Source: Cylindrotheca closterium
Taxonomy: Eukaryota > Bacillariophyta > Bacillariophyceae > Bacillariales > Bacillariaceae
Direction of reading: 5' to 3'
Length of the DNA: 64,000 bases
Assembly (NCBI GenBank): GCA_933822405.4
Contig: CAKOGP040000058.1
Span: 8,069 to 72,068 of the forward strand
Positions 9,553-20,079 of this stretch are shown in pieces. A program made the position numbers and the translations under genes. A model generated the notes under the pieces. It made no database searches. It saw nothing but the letters and a program-made list of their open reading frames with translations, and was not told the DNA's origin. Position 1 is the first letter of the stretch. Each line of letters begins with the position of its first letter.

Positions 9553-9985
9553 GCAAATAATCATGACAAAGCACACCCACACGACGTTTGGCAAATGGTT
9601 AGTTCAAAGCGCTCGTGACGATTACGCACTTCACATAGAACAGACAAGACACACCAGCACGCAGAGCCAACCTATTTTAGAATATATTCAGCATTTGGCA
9701 CATGTCTGCAAAGACGACGGCTCTTCTCTCAAGGCAACTGCCAGTTGGCAATATGTCTTGATGGTTATCGTGAACTGAAACTATATGTCGAATGTATTTG
9801 ATTCACTTGCGGGTCACAATATGCCCAATAATCTGTTGTTTGACGAAGCTACAGTATAGTCCAGGTTAAAAATGACTATACACAATACGTTACTGCAATA
9901 TCATAATTCTATTTTAATAATTTTAGTCGTATCTAAATTTAAAAAGAAGGAGCACACCGATCTCAATTCAAAAAGTAGCACTCGT
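9553..9985. other. Intergenic region between convergent genes
   Basis: No gene seen. The second half is AT-rich (for example 9895-9945) and probably contains the 3' ends of the dioxygenase and of the minus-strand repeat protein. Confidence 0.5.
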
Positions 9986-12535
9986 TTACATCAATATAAT
10001 GCCTCCAAGGATTACAGAAATAAGCAGTGATACAACATACGGTACCGCATTTGCCGTAGAAGGAGATATTGGTGCTAGTGTGTTGTTGCTTTCTGTCCCG
10101 TTGAAAACTGTTGGACTAGCAGTTGGAGCATCCTCTCCGAATGCCACGACCAATACAGCTTTTTGTCTTGCTCGCATCAAAGTTACGTGGATTCCTCCAA
10201 CATCGGTGTTCAAGGGAAGTGCATTTTGAATATACGAAGGAAGTTCGCTAATTGCACGATCGGATACAAGCAGCTCTTCCAAAAAGTCCAAAAAGCCGAC
10301 TTGACGTGGGGCTCTTTTGTAGTTGGGAAAGGTTGTTGTCACCGTAATCAACACTGGCTTCTCGTAATCCAGCTGATTCGTCACCATATCTGGTCTCTCG
10401 TCGCCATCCGAATCAGAAGTACCGGTAGAATTGTCTTGGAGGTGACGTCGCCCACGTCCTCGTGCACACGAAACCTGTGTGGAAGCCCCTGTCCCGAATT
10501 CATCTTGAATTCCTTGGTCAATGAAACTTTCAAATCCCTTGCAAATGACATCCAATGAGTCAAGACCATCGATTCCGACCTCCACCAAAACGGTCGCAGC
10601 CCGATTGATTGAAATGGCACCGGTAGGAGCTGCAGTGATTCTGAAATTGGAAGGAGCAAGTGACATCGAGGGGGATACGGATGGGGGTGATGTAGGTTGC
10701 TTCGATGGTACCGAAGAAGGCATTATGGATGGTTTTAATGAAGGATCGGAAGACGGCGCTGTGCTCGGGAATTTCGATGGCGCTATGCTTGGCACCAGTG
10801 ATGCTGATGGCTGGTCACTGGGCACCATCGAACCTGATGGCATTGCACTCGGATTAAAAGATTCGGATGGCGAGGCGCTTGGCTGTCGGGAAGGTATCGA
10901 AGATGGACCAATCGATGGCTTCAGAGAAGGTTGGTTGCTTGGTTGGATTGACGGTGTCGAAGAAGGCTTTATGGATGGCTTTATCGATGGCAAGGAACTT
11001 GGTTGAATTGAAGGGGGGAGAGATGGAACTGCAGATGGTTGTAACGACGGAGCCATACTGAGAGATGGCTTGGAACTTCCGCTAGGATTGGATGACGGCT
11101 CCAAACTTTTGCTTGGGACCTGACTTGGAGCCTTGCTTGGTGAGAGGCTGGGAATCCCACTGGGCTCGGCACTCGGAGTCTGGCTCGGTGTTTTGCTGGG
11201 CGATAAACTCGGAGATTCGCTTCGAGCGATGCTGGGTGACAAACTGGGGAGTGTGCTTGGAGCGAGACTCGGAATCTGGCTTGGAGCAACACTTGGAGCA
11301 AGGCTCGGCACATTGCTGGGTGAAATACTTGGAATTTGGCTCGGTGCAATGCTAGGAATCCAACTCGGAGTCCTACTTGGTGAAAGACTTGGAGTTTGAC
11401 TTGGACCAATGCTTGGACTCATACTTGGAGCTTTGCTGGGTGAAAGACTCGGCACATTGCTTGGTGAGAGGCTAGGAGCTTTACTTGGTGCGACACTTGG
11501 ATTCATACTCGGAATTATACTTGGTACAAGACTCGGAATTGTGCTTGGCGCGACACTTGGATTCGTACTCGGAGCCTTGCTGGGTATAAGACTCGGAATT
11601 GTGCTGGGTTGAATGCTTGGACTCGTACTTGGAGCCTTGCTGGGTAAAAGACTCGGAGTCTGGCTTGGGACAATGCTTGGATTTCTACTTGGGACCTTGC
11701 TTGGCGAGAGACTTGGGATTTTACTGGGCGATGAACTAGGTGCTCGACTTGGAACCCCACTTGGCATGAAACTCGGTGGTCTACTTGGTGCAACACTTGG
11801 ATATATACTCGGCACAATACTCGGTATTTTACTTGGTGCGAGACTTGGAAGCGTACTCGGTGTCAAACTCGGTGCTGTACTGGGCATAAGACTTGGAAGC
11901 GAACTCGGTATATTACTCGGTATGGCACTGGGATTGTTGCTCGGTGTTTGACTTGGAATCACACTGGGTATTACGCTCGGAGTCTTACTTGGTGATCGAC
12001 TCGGAATCGAACTTGGTATTGTACTTGGTGCGCGGCTTGGAATCACACTTGGCGCCATGCTATCTGTTGGTGTGTTCAATCTCCGATGCTCGTGTTCTGG
12101 TGATCTTTCATCCGCCTCATTAGTATTCCAAAGGTTTGGAAGTTCTGTCATGTGAATCTCATGTGTCTGTTGGTTCAGCAATGCATCGTTTGGCAATGAT
12201 ATCATGGTTTTATCACTAATAAGGTCTCCTGATATTGTCTTTTCAATTATCCAACTTGCATCAACAGAAGGAATGAGATATGAACGACCGTTAACTGCAC
12301 ACATCAGCTCTAATCGAATGCTCTCGTCAATAGATGTTTGAGTGACGTGAGCGACACATTCATCTTGAAATGGAATTAAATTATCTGATGATGACGATTC
12401 CTCATTATGCGACAACTCATCAAATTCATGCGGAATAATTGTCGATTGCACCAAACTGGAATTCCAATAGAAATAAAGCGCAAACAACAAATTTCTCAAC
12501 TGTTGTGAAGGCAAGTTGAAGGGTTTGTTCATCAT
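9986..12535 (-). CDS. Secreted Pro-Ser-x-x repeat protein with M11-like prodomain and shared C-terminal module
   Basis: 849 residues, one exon, ATG at 12535. An N-terminal hydrophobic stretch (LLFALYFYW) is a likely signal peptide. Residues about 50-150 (CVAHV...LMCAVNGRSYLIPSVDASWI...HRRLNTP) line up with the prodomain of the M11 protease at 14881-17789 (CLAIV...LICETPSGMAYLVPSVNEAWI...RRRLKN). There is no protease domain; several dozen PSxx tetrapeptides (12-bp DNA period) take its place. The C-terminal module (ATVLVEVGIDGLDSLDVICKG ... SYIQNALPLNTDVGGIHV) is shared with both neighbouring genes. The end is a hydrophobic tail (YVVSLLISVILGGIILM), possibly a membrane or GPI anchor. It may be a wall or surface stalk protein; the function is unknown. 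Confidence 0.85.
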   Translation of the reverse strand: MMNKPFNLPSQQLRNLLFALYFYWNSSLVQSTIIPHEFDELSHNEESSSSDNLIPFQDECVAHVTQTSIDESIRLELMCAVNGRSYLIPSVDASWIIEKTISGDLISDKTMISLPNDALLNQQTHEIHMTELPNLWNTNEADERSPEHEHRRLNTPTDSMAPSVIPSRAPSTIPSSIPSRSPSKTPSVIPSVIPSQTPSNNPSAIPSNIPSSLPSLMPSTAPSLTPSTLPSLAPSKIPSIVPSIYPSVAPSRPPSFMPSGVPSRAPSSSPSKIPSLSPSKVPSRNPSIVPSQTPSLLPSKAPSTSPSIQPSTIPSLIPSKAPSTNPSVAPSTIPSLVPSIIPSMNPSVAPSKAPSLSPSNVPSLSPSKAPSMSPSIGPSQTPSLSPSRTPSWIPSIAPSQIPSISPSNVPSLAPSVAPSQIPSLAPSTLPSLSPSIARSESPSLSPSKTPSQTPSAEPSGIPSLSPSKAPSQVPSKSLEPSSNPSGSSKPSLSMAPSLQPSAVPSLPPSIQPSSLPSIKPSIKPSSTPSIQPSNQPSLKPSIGPSSIPSRQPSASPSESFNPSAMPSGSMVPSDQPSASLVPSIAPSKFPSTAPSSDPSLKPSIMPSSVPSKQPTSPPSVSPSMSLAPSNFRITAAPTGAISINRAATVLVEVGIDGLDSLDVICKGFESFIDQGIQDEFGTGASTQVSCARGRGRRHLQDNSTGTSDSDGDERPDMVTNQLDYEKPVLITVTTTFPNYKRAPRQVGFLDFLEELLVSDRAISELPSYIQNALPLNTDVGGIHVTLMRARQKAVLVVAFGEDAPTASPTVFNGTESNNTLAPISPSTANAVPYVVSLLISVILGGIILM

Positions 12536-12833
12536 GGTGACTCAAGATATCTTCAATGTTCCTTTGGAAAGATGTTATCAGTAGCAACGAGAACAATATA
12601 TATATCCTACTCATTGTTGCCGCTGCCAAAATTTGAATTTATTTTTGGCAGTCGTGGTCTTGGTCCCCGAGGATTGTGCATTAAATAAGTGAAATGAGTC
12701 ACATACAAACAAAGAAATTTCCTAATTAAGGCGAAAGTCATTTCGAAAACCGGTGACAGTTTACCAGTTATCCATCTCACACAATCCCTTGAGTAGAGCA
12801 CAATGCAATGAAATCGATGAATCAAACTGTAAG
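12536..12833. other. Spacer between two repeat-protein genes
   Basis: 298 bp between co-directional minus-strand genes. It carries the upstream region of the 849-residue protein, including an ATATATAT run at 12596-12604 on the promoter side. No gene seen. Confidence 0.5.
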
Positions 12834-14456
12834 TTACAGCACTGTAACCATACGCCGGGCAATCAAACAGATTACCAATGGCCATAAGCTCTGTATCCCC
12901 TTTACCCCAGAAGGAGAATCCCCTCCTTCTTCCCCAATGTTGTTGTCATTCCCGGTTACGTCAAGTGTAGTAGTACCATTCGAAGTGGGACTTGGAGTTG
13001 GAGAGTCCGCTCCAAATCCCAAAAGTATTATCGGCTTTTTTGGTGTAAAAACCAGCCTTACATGAACCCCCTCGATAAATACTAGTCCCCCCACAGCATT
13101 CTGGATATACTGAGGGAGCTGTTCCTGTGCCCGATCAGATACAAGCAATTGTTCCAAGAAGTCGGCATATCCAAATTGTCGTGGAGCCGTCTTGTAATTA
13201 TCAAATGTGGTGACCACTGTGATCAAGACTGGTTTTTCATAATCAAACACTTCTTCGACAACACCAACCCCTCCAGGTGGCCTGAAAATGTTGTCATTGC
13301 CCACGAGAGAACGTCGACCTAGCCCTTGCTGTGAGCAAGAAATGGCAGACATCGTGTCACTGCCATAGACACCTTGAATTCCGCTGTTCAAAAAATTCCC
13401 AATGCCTTCGCAGACAATATCCAAATTGTTCAAGCCGTTGATTCCAATTTCAATCGCAACCGTAGCAGTTCGTTGAAGAGAAAAGATTGCCGAAGGATAA
13501 GGGGTTGGATAAGTAGATGGTTCCTGTGTAATAGTTGGTTCAATTGACGGCTCAAAGGAAGGTTCCATGGATGGTTCCGTCGAAGGAACCATAGATGGCC
13601 ACCTAGATGGCACTGTACTAGGAACTTGCGACGGAGCAAAACTTGGTATAATGGAAGGAATATCGGAAGGAACGGTCGATGGCGACTTGGATGGCACAAT
13701 GGAAGGCACCATGGAAGGCTCCTTGCTTATGGTTGGTGCAAAGGAAGTGGGATTCGCAGATATGGAGGGCAAAATACTCGGATTTAGAGAAGGGATGGAA
13801 CTCGGTTTTTGTGATGGGATTGCCGAAGGCTGTTTCGATGGTTCTAGCGATGGCAAGGAAGTTGGTCCTGTTGATGGAATAGCAGAAGGTGCCGATGACG
13901 GCTGCTGAGATGGCAGACTGGTTGGACTGCCCGATGCGACATTTGTCGGATTCGAGGAAGGCTGCCGAGAGGGAACTCGACTGACCGAAGGTTGGGCGCT
14001 TTCGCTGGGTTTTGATGATGGTTGTTTACTGAAAGAAGGCGCATTTGAATTCGATGGGCTTTTGGATGGAGCAAGACTTGGTTGTTTGCTGGGGCTGCTG
14101 CTCGGATTGTTAGTTGGTTGTCTACTAGGACTCTTGCTCGGCACCATGCTTCCACTCGGAGCTGCGCTAGGTGAACGGCTCGGAGATATGCTCGGCGAGA
14201 AACTTGGTTGCTTTGATGGTAGTTGGCTCATGGATGGTCTCTTGCTCGGTACATTGCTGGGCGCTATGCTTGCTGTCGTGGTAGTAACCAATCTTCGAAG
14301 CCCTTGTTTTCGTTGATGTTTTTGTTGTTGTTCCACATCCGATGATGGTGAATATGATATCGCTTGAACGACCAAACAGTTACTCCAAACGAGGCAAAGA
14401 ATGCACAAACAACAAGTCTGACGAAGACTCGATATCGTCAAGCATGACATTTTCAT
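12834..14456 (-). CDS. Secreted Pro-Ser repeat protein with shared C-terminal module
   Basis: 540 residues, one exon, ATG at 14456. The signal peptide is clear ([19 protein letters not shown]). A short basic stretch ends in GLRRLVT, then PSxx repeats cover about residues 65-330. The C-terminal module ([21 protein letters not shown] ... [23 protein letters not shown] ... LPQYIQNAV ... GVHVRL) is closely related to that of the 849-residue neighbour and more distantly to the M11 protease's C-terminus. Unlike the neighbour it has no recognisable protease prodomain. A hydrophobic stretch with an Arg pair near the end ([17 protein letters not shown]) is a weak anchor candidate. Gene order and orientation suggest tandem duplication. 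Confidence 0.85.
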   Translation of the reverse strand: MKMSCLTISSLRQTCCLCILCLVWSNCLVVQAISYSPSSDVEQQQKHQRKQGLRRLVTTTTASIAPSNVPSKRPSMSQLPSKQPSFSPSISPSRSPSAAPSGSMVPSKSPSRQPTNNPSSSPSKQPSLAPSKSPSNSNAPSFSKQPSSKPSESAQPSVSRVPSRQPSSNPTNVASGSPTSLPSQQPSSAPSAIPSTGPTSLPSLEPSKQPSAIPSQKPSSIPSLNPSILPSISANPTSFAPTISKEPSMVPSIVPSKSPSTVPSDIPSIIPSFAPSQVPSTVPSRWPSMVPSTEPSMEPSFEPSIEPTITQEPSTYPTPYPSAIFSLQRTATVAIEIGINGLNNLDIVCEGIGNFLNSGIQGVYGSDTMSAISCSQQGLGRRSLVGNDNIFRPPGGVGVVEEVFDYEKPVLITVVTTFDNYKTAPRQFGYADFLEQLLVSDRAQEQLPQYIQNAVGGLVFIEGVHVRLVFTPKKPIILLGFGADSPTPSPTSNGTTTLDVTGNDNNIGEEGGDSPSGVKGIQSLWPLVICLIARRMVTVL

Positions 14457-14880
14457 TTGTGAAGTTACTGAAGAGGCATCGAATCAATTTTCGCGTCGTG
14501 ATGAGATGTGAGTTGGTGATGAAGAAGAATTATGACTGTAAAATATGTGTATATTGAAAATGTGCGGCGGAAATATCAATGTTGATACGACTGAATGCCT
14601 CTTTCTCCGAAATATTTAAATCTACTTAGTACTTCGGACTTTTTGACAATGACTCACTGGAAAATGCTGCAATAATTGGTAAGGAGAACATTATTTTTAA
14701 TATCAGTCACTAATCTTGGACCACATTTCTTGGAGACGCGCGCAATGGATGATTGCCCCTATACCAGTTGACCATCCACGTCCTGAACTCTACTGCACAT
14801 AACTAGAATGAGTCAAATATGAAACAATGCAATTAGTGTAGATGATATACCAAGAGAAAAAAATACTACAGCTACATGAT
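14457..14880. other. Spacer upstream of the 540-residue repeat gene
   Basis: No gene seen. It should contain the promoter of the 540-residue protein and the 3' end of the M11 gene. Confidence 0.5.
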
Positions 14881-17789
14881 TCAGAGGAAGAACCACGCGC
14901 CGACGAGGATCCACGACGCTGTGGATATGCCAATTGCAAGAGTCCGGACGGATCCTGCAGTAGCCATATACGAGACAACTTTCGTTTCTTCCGGGGCTTC
15001 TGAAAATGATATCTTCAATGCTGGAGGGTCCACACTTTCATTGACATCCGTTGAAATGACCCCTGCCACGAGCATACCAGCATCCATTGCTGACCGCAAA
15101 ATGTACATTGGAAGTTTCCTCCTCGACTCTGCATCTATCATCAATTCCACTGCATATTTCTCAAAATCTTCTTGTAGTGGCGCAACAGAGCCTCTAGGAA
15201 AACGACTGTTTACTGTGACTCCAATATTGATGATCGCTCCTTCTTTCGTTCCAAGTGATTCAGACAACGGTCGTCGCATCGCGATGGGCCCGGAACCGAA
15301 ACCGCCTTCTGCTTCACAACTGATATCATTGTCGACATTGGATCCAAAGGTTTCTTTGATGAGGTCATCCATGAACTTCTTGACACCATTACAAATAACG
15401 TCAACCTTGCCAAAACTTGCTGACGAAATCTCAATGGCACCACGTCCCGTTCGGATGCGTTCTCCAAAGGTCGGGGCAGGTGTCGGTGCTTTTGTCGGAG
15501 CACTAGTTGTTGGTTGAGGCGTTGGAGTCATACTCGGCTGCGATGTGGTCGGAGTCGACGAAGGCGTCGTAGAAGGTTTGATGGTTGGCGTCCGTGTTGG
15601 ATTTCCAGGTTCGACCGTTGGAGACGGGGTGGTGGGAGAGAAAGTTGGTGAATTTGACGGCGTCGTTGTTGGCGTCTTTGATGGACTGATACTGGGCACA
15701 TTTGTTGGAGTCTTTGATGGTGTTGTCGTTGGATTCTTGGTCGGTTGTATTGAGGGTAGGGTGGTTGGGGACGGAGTTGGTTTCAACGTGGGCGCTTTGG
15801 TTGGGTAGGGCGTCGGTTTTAACGTAGGCCCAGGGGTCGGTGCTGGGGTTGGAACTGGTGTCGGATCTGGTGTTGGCTCTGGAGTTGGTGAGCGAGTCGG
15901 CTTCGCAGTAGGCGATTTGGTGGGAGCAATTGTTGGTGGGTCTGTATCACGACGTTGAGCAAGCGCAACCGCTGCTGGAGGCTTGGTAGGTTTTGCTGTT
16001 GGAGCCTTGGTGGGAGCAATGGTGGGTGCTGTATTGTAGAGACAAGATTATATTGCAAGATGTGAGGACAAGGCTTGACCCAGCGAAAAACTAGAGAATT
16101 CATTCGTAATTCGTACATTTGGTTGGAGACGCAGTTATTGGCGCCTGCGTAGGTGGTTTGGTCGGATGAGGTGTCGGGCGCCCAGTTGGTGGAGGGGTGG
16201 GCACGGGTATGGAAGGCCCTGACAGTACGACCGAAATGTCGGCATCCTCACCAGAAACGGATACAAACGTCACTGTCAGCGTCTCTCCATTCTTTCCATT
16301 AAAGTTTTCTAAAACAAGGCTATCTCCTGGATCCATCGCTCTTGCAAGAAAGGAAAAGTTTTCATCATTCTTGGTATTTTTCATGGTGACCAAGACTTGA
16401 TCGGCCCCTTCCATTGTCAGTCGATTCAATCCTTTCGCCAAGTTGTAGTTCACATAGAAGGCCCAAGGTGAAGTTGTTTGTTTTATTTCCAACAGGACAT
16501 TGTGAGGTGTACTTCCGTAGTTGGCAATACCGGAAAGTTTTCCAGAGTATGAGTATTGTGCAGTTGCCAATGGGGCAAAGGTGATAGACTTGTCATCATA
16601 CCATCCCAGCTGCCAACTCTTGGCGGCATTGAAACACTGAAATGGCAACTCATCTTCTCCGTATGAAAGTCCCATCTACGCGATTTGAGAACATTGGAAA
16701 GTCGGTCAGTCGATCCATCGGTGACTTCCGTAATTTTGTAATTTAATTGATACGGGATGACTTACATAACCACTTTGATCGCCATATTCGTCATCTCCGT
16801 GCGCAGAATGACCCATATTCAAGTTGTGCCTATGGGAATGAAACGAGAAGAATGTAATGAATGAACGATGACCAAGAAACACACAAAAGAACAAATAGTA
16901 AGTCGACTTACCCAATTTCGTGCATTTGTGTAGACACTTCCGAACAAACTGCGTCATTGAAAACTGTGGCATAGCTATTCATCCATCCATAAGCAACCGC
17001 CCATTCGCTCATCGTTCCAGGAGGCATGCAATACATGATGTGATCTGCAAGTTCCCTTACTCCCATACCGAATTCTTCCTTCAATTTGCTATTGATCCGA
17101 TTGGTCATGCGCATGTCACCGATTTGGGCGGGAGCTCCTGGTGTAATGGTAACGACCCCATTCCGAATACTAGTGGTCTTTCCTCGACGGTCCTGTGTCT
17201 TGCGAAACTCCAGTTTTCCGTAGGAGCAGTCATAGTATTGTGACCTTAAGTTATTGACGTCGCCATTTCCACCAAAGATATCACTGCTGAGTTGATCTTC
17301 TGATAAAGATGTCACACTGTTGGTGGCTTGGACACGAACAACTAGGACTTTCTTAACACCAATGGTCCGTTCCAAGTTTTTCAGTCGACGACGATCAGGA
17401 GAATTATCGTCCAATTGAGGATTCTTCAATCCGGGTGGAGCATCCAATATGAGAGTGTCGGTTTCAATATCGTAGTAGGTAGGATCTGGCAGCACCAGTT
17501 CCGTTTCTCCGCTAAATAGCTCGTCTTCGAATTCCTTTTTGCGAATCCATGCCTCATTGACAGATGGTACTAGATAGGCCATTCCAGAGGGAGTCTCACA
17601 AATCAAATCAGCATCATCGTCGTCGTTGGTGATTTCTCGTACAATGGCAAGGCAGGGTTCCGTCATTTGTTCCACACCACCCACCACCACCGGATCATCT
17701 TGTGCTGCAGATGCAATCCCTAGAGTGTTTAGCAGAATGAAAAGAAAGACACATGTGGCTCCAAGGCTGTAGGGATACGACCGTTCCAT
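14881..17789 (-). CDS. Secreted M11 (gametolysin-type) metalloprotease with Pro-Thr stalk, four exons
   Basis: I join exons 17789-16912, 16829-16766, 16675-16117 and 16028-14881. Introns are 82, 90 and 88 nt, all GT-AG, and the product is 882 residues. It starts with a signal peptide (FLFILLNTLGIASAA) and a prodomain ending near RRRLKN. The zinc site HEIGHNLNMGH (H290, H294, H300; E291 catalytic) is split by intron 1. It is followed by DEYGDQSGYMG, the M11 signature with its Met-turn, split by intron 2. After the catalytic region and a beta-rich domain comes a long PT/PS stalk, then the C-terminal module (VDVICNGVKKFMDD ... LPMYILRSAMDAG) shared with the two neighbouring genes, and a hydrophobic end (TASWILVGAWFFL). 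In Chlamydomonas, M11 gametolysin digests gamete walls; a wall-remodelling role here is inference. Confidence 0.88.
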
Positions 17790-18411
17790 GGAAGTAATGT
17801 TTGTGTATTGATACGAGGTCCTGTTCTTGTTGTTGCTTCTAGTATTCTTCTAGTTCGTAATGTCCACGGATGAGGCAGGACGAGGAGGCGAAGTCAAGAT
17901 GCTGAGTGTCAGTATCTTATGTATTTCTTGGGTGCGGATATGTGGATATTTGATAATCGAGCGAAACAATCCGACATATATCGACGCACCATATATATCG
18001 TGCAACGGAATATTCTTTGGAAGGTATCCGCGTGATTGGCGTTGAAGGGTTGTTTGATCGTTGGAAAGGAGAGTTTTATTGTGAGCATGTGCACCTCATC
18101 CGTTGAGGCGGTCTGTACGTCCAGTCGTTACTATCAACTTGCTAGCTAGCTGGCGGGCGTGAAATGATAATGACTGATCTGAATTTTATTTTGACATCAA
18201 CGCAATAAGAAATCATTGTAACTCGGAAGTCATCATCTACGATCTGACACATCGAAAGTGCTTACGGTATATTTCTGTCGGTCGCAAGTCAGCTCTATTC
18301 TTCAAGATCCTCAGCAAACAAGACTTCTGATACTCTGAACAAACCCTTCAGACATAATAAGAATAGGACTGCCGCAAACAGAAGAGAGTCAGTTATTATT
18401 ACAAATAAACA

Positions 18412-18412
<1 letters not shown>
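17790..18412. other. Divergent intergenic region, M11 protease / receptor-like gene
   Basis: About 700 bp separate the two start codons, including the CA repeat that follows. No gene seen. It should hold both promoters. An ATATAT-rich segment lies at 17976-18000. Confidence 0.5.

Positions 18413-18476
<64 letters not shown>
18413..18476 (+). repeat. (CA)32 microsatellite in the 5' leader
   Basis: An uninterrupted 64-bp CA dinucleotide run ending 16 bp before the ATG at 18493, so probably within the 5' UTR or core promoter of the receptor-like gene. Confidence 0.97.
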
Positions 18477-18480
<4 letters not shown>

Positions 18481-18492
18481 GTACTAGAAAAC

Positions 18493-19761
18493 ATGGGACA
18501 CCCAGAAGTTCAGGTCAACGTTCACAATTTCTTTCTCATCAAGCAGATCGTGGAAGAAGATGGCAGATTAATAGCAGTTGGGACCTTCATTCAACACTGC
18601 TTTGAAGATGAAAAGACAAAAGAAATGATCAGAGGCAGGATGCACAAAGAAGGCAAAAATATCGATGATTATGAAATCAAGTTCGAGTATCGCTTCAACG
18701 ATGAAACTGCTGATAACGACAGTGGGTATGTTCGGCATCGAAGGACTGAAAAATATGAAACTGATATGGGAACCCTCTACCGCCACACTTATCAAGTCAA
18801 GGCACCCTTGGATGTCAATGTCGAATTGGATTACTTCCCGTTCCGTGTGGTCAGCGCCAAGTTGTTGGTCGAACTGAGTACCTTTACCACTCTGGACAAT
18901 GAGACACGGCTCCGACCAAATCTCATTCTCCACTTATTGGATAAGACCAACATGTTCAGCATTCAAAAGGATCAAATGACCGAGACGAAAGGAAGTGATT
19001 TCGATCAAGCCAAAGACAAGATGGACAAGGCGGATAGCTATGACTTTATTTCACCCTTTCCAAAAGTGGCCTACCTCTACGACACAAAGAAGAGATATTG
19101 CCCCAAGTTTATGGTTACCTTTCTTATGGTCGAAGATGGTATGAAGAAATTTGTTGAGATTGTGGCTCCCATGGTCTTGATTGCTGGCATGAATACGATT
19201 CATGTTCTGAATCCAGATGAAGGAGTGGAAGTGGCTGACTACATTGCCAACTCGGCCACCTTTGCCCTTTCTGTTCTCGTCTTCTTGCCTACCATGGTCG
19301 GAACCTCGAGAGTTCAACAACTCTGGACAGCGAACAATCTTTACATCGTGTTGATTTTTGTTGCCCTCACATTGTCGAGTATACCCGACACTTGGGCGGG
19401 GCACAAGGGCTACGCCGTAGCGGGAATGATTATCTACTGGGTTTCCTTTCTGTTCCCGATTGTCAACAGCGTTCGCTATCTTCTGTTCCTTCGCAAGGCA
19501 AAACGAAAGGCAAACGCCAAACACTTTTGGCAGGGTCCCAATAAGAAAGCTTACAAGGCTTCCAAGAAAGAAGTGGCTCACGAATTTGCCAAGGTGGAAG
19601 AGATTGTTTACAAGCCAGATGACGAACGAATGCAAATGGAATATACATTACGGGAAGTGCACAAGTTCCGTGTGCTCGAATTTGCTTCCGTGGGTGCCAT
19701 TGCCCGAAGTAAAAAAAAGATAACGACAGCAGGTGCGGCAACACCAGAGGTTGCTGCTTGA
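18493..19761 (+). CDS. Four-TM protein resembling pentameric ligand-gated ion channels
   Basis: 422 residues, one exon. The N-terminal half is hydrophilic and beta-rich. It contains LDYFPFRVVSAKLLVELSTF (about residues 113-132), which resembles the (D)YFPFDxQxLxL loop of Cys-loop/pentameric ligand-gated channels. No Cys pair flanks it as in animal receptors, and no signal peptide is visible. Four hydrophobic segments follow near 223-243 (VEIVAPMVLIAGMNTI), 252-275 (IANSATFALSVLVFLPTMVG), 280-300 (NLYIVLIFVALTLSSIP) and 305-330 (GYAVAGMIIYWVSFLFPIV). A basic cytosolic tail comes after them. The order, a ligand-binding-like domain followed by four TMs, fits a channel subunit, but the resemblance is by eye only. 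The gene is divergent from the M11 protease gene. Confidence 0.55.
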   Translation: MGHPEVQVNVHNFFLIKQIVEEDGRLIAVGTFIQHCFEDEKTKEMIRGRMHKEGKNIDDYEIKFEYRFNDETADNDSGYVRHRRTEKYETDMGTLYRHTYQVKAPLDVNVELDYFPFRVVSAKLLVELSTFTTLDNETRLRPNLILHLLDKTNMFSIQKDQMTETKGSDFDQAKDKMDKADSYDFISPFPKVAYLYDTKKRYCPKFMVTFLMVEDGMKKFVEIVAPMVLIAGMNTIHVLNPDEGVEVADYIANSATFALSVLVFLPTMVGTSRVQQLWTANNLYIVLIFVALTLSSIPDTWAGHKGYAVAGMIIYWVSFLFPIVNSVRYLLFLRKAKRKANAKHFWQGPNKKAYKASKKEVAHEFAKVEEIVYKPDDERMQMEYTLREVHKFRVLEFASVGAIARSKKKITTAGAATPEVAA

Positions 19762-20079
19762 TGATGTCGTATTGTATTGAATTTTTTGAATGAATGCATC
19801 CTGATGAAATATATTGGTAATGTTTGTACGATATATATATATATATGTATGTATATATATATATATATATTATTTTATTTCCATTTTGTCTTCTGCAACG
19901 ATTCTAGTATTTTTATAGTTTGTGCTTCTTGCATGATTGAAGCATCGTTATAATGGTGGAGGGGGGCTCTTGGACATGCCCTATAGCTCTGATTCAGTGT
20001 GTACTCTAGCAGTTTGCCTTCGAAACGCAATGCCGTTTCTATATGCAAATGTACAAATTTAGTGTTGCAGAGAACCAAA
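19762..20079. other. AT-rich spacer between convergent genes
   Basis: Contains alternating AT runs at 19831-19870. No gene seen; 3' UTRs of the flanking genes are expected here. Confidence 0.6.

Noticed and set aside
10521..14316. Long plus-strand open frames rich in Gly, Leu, Asp and Glu
   Set aside because: They are antisense shadows of the Pro-Ser repeat genes; the 12-bp period keeps all frames open.
18295..18477. Cys-Val repeat ORF on the minus strand
   Set aside because: Translation of the (CA)32 microsatellite only.
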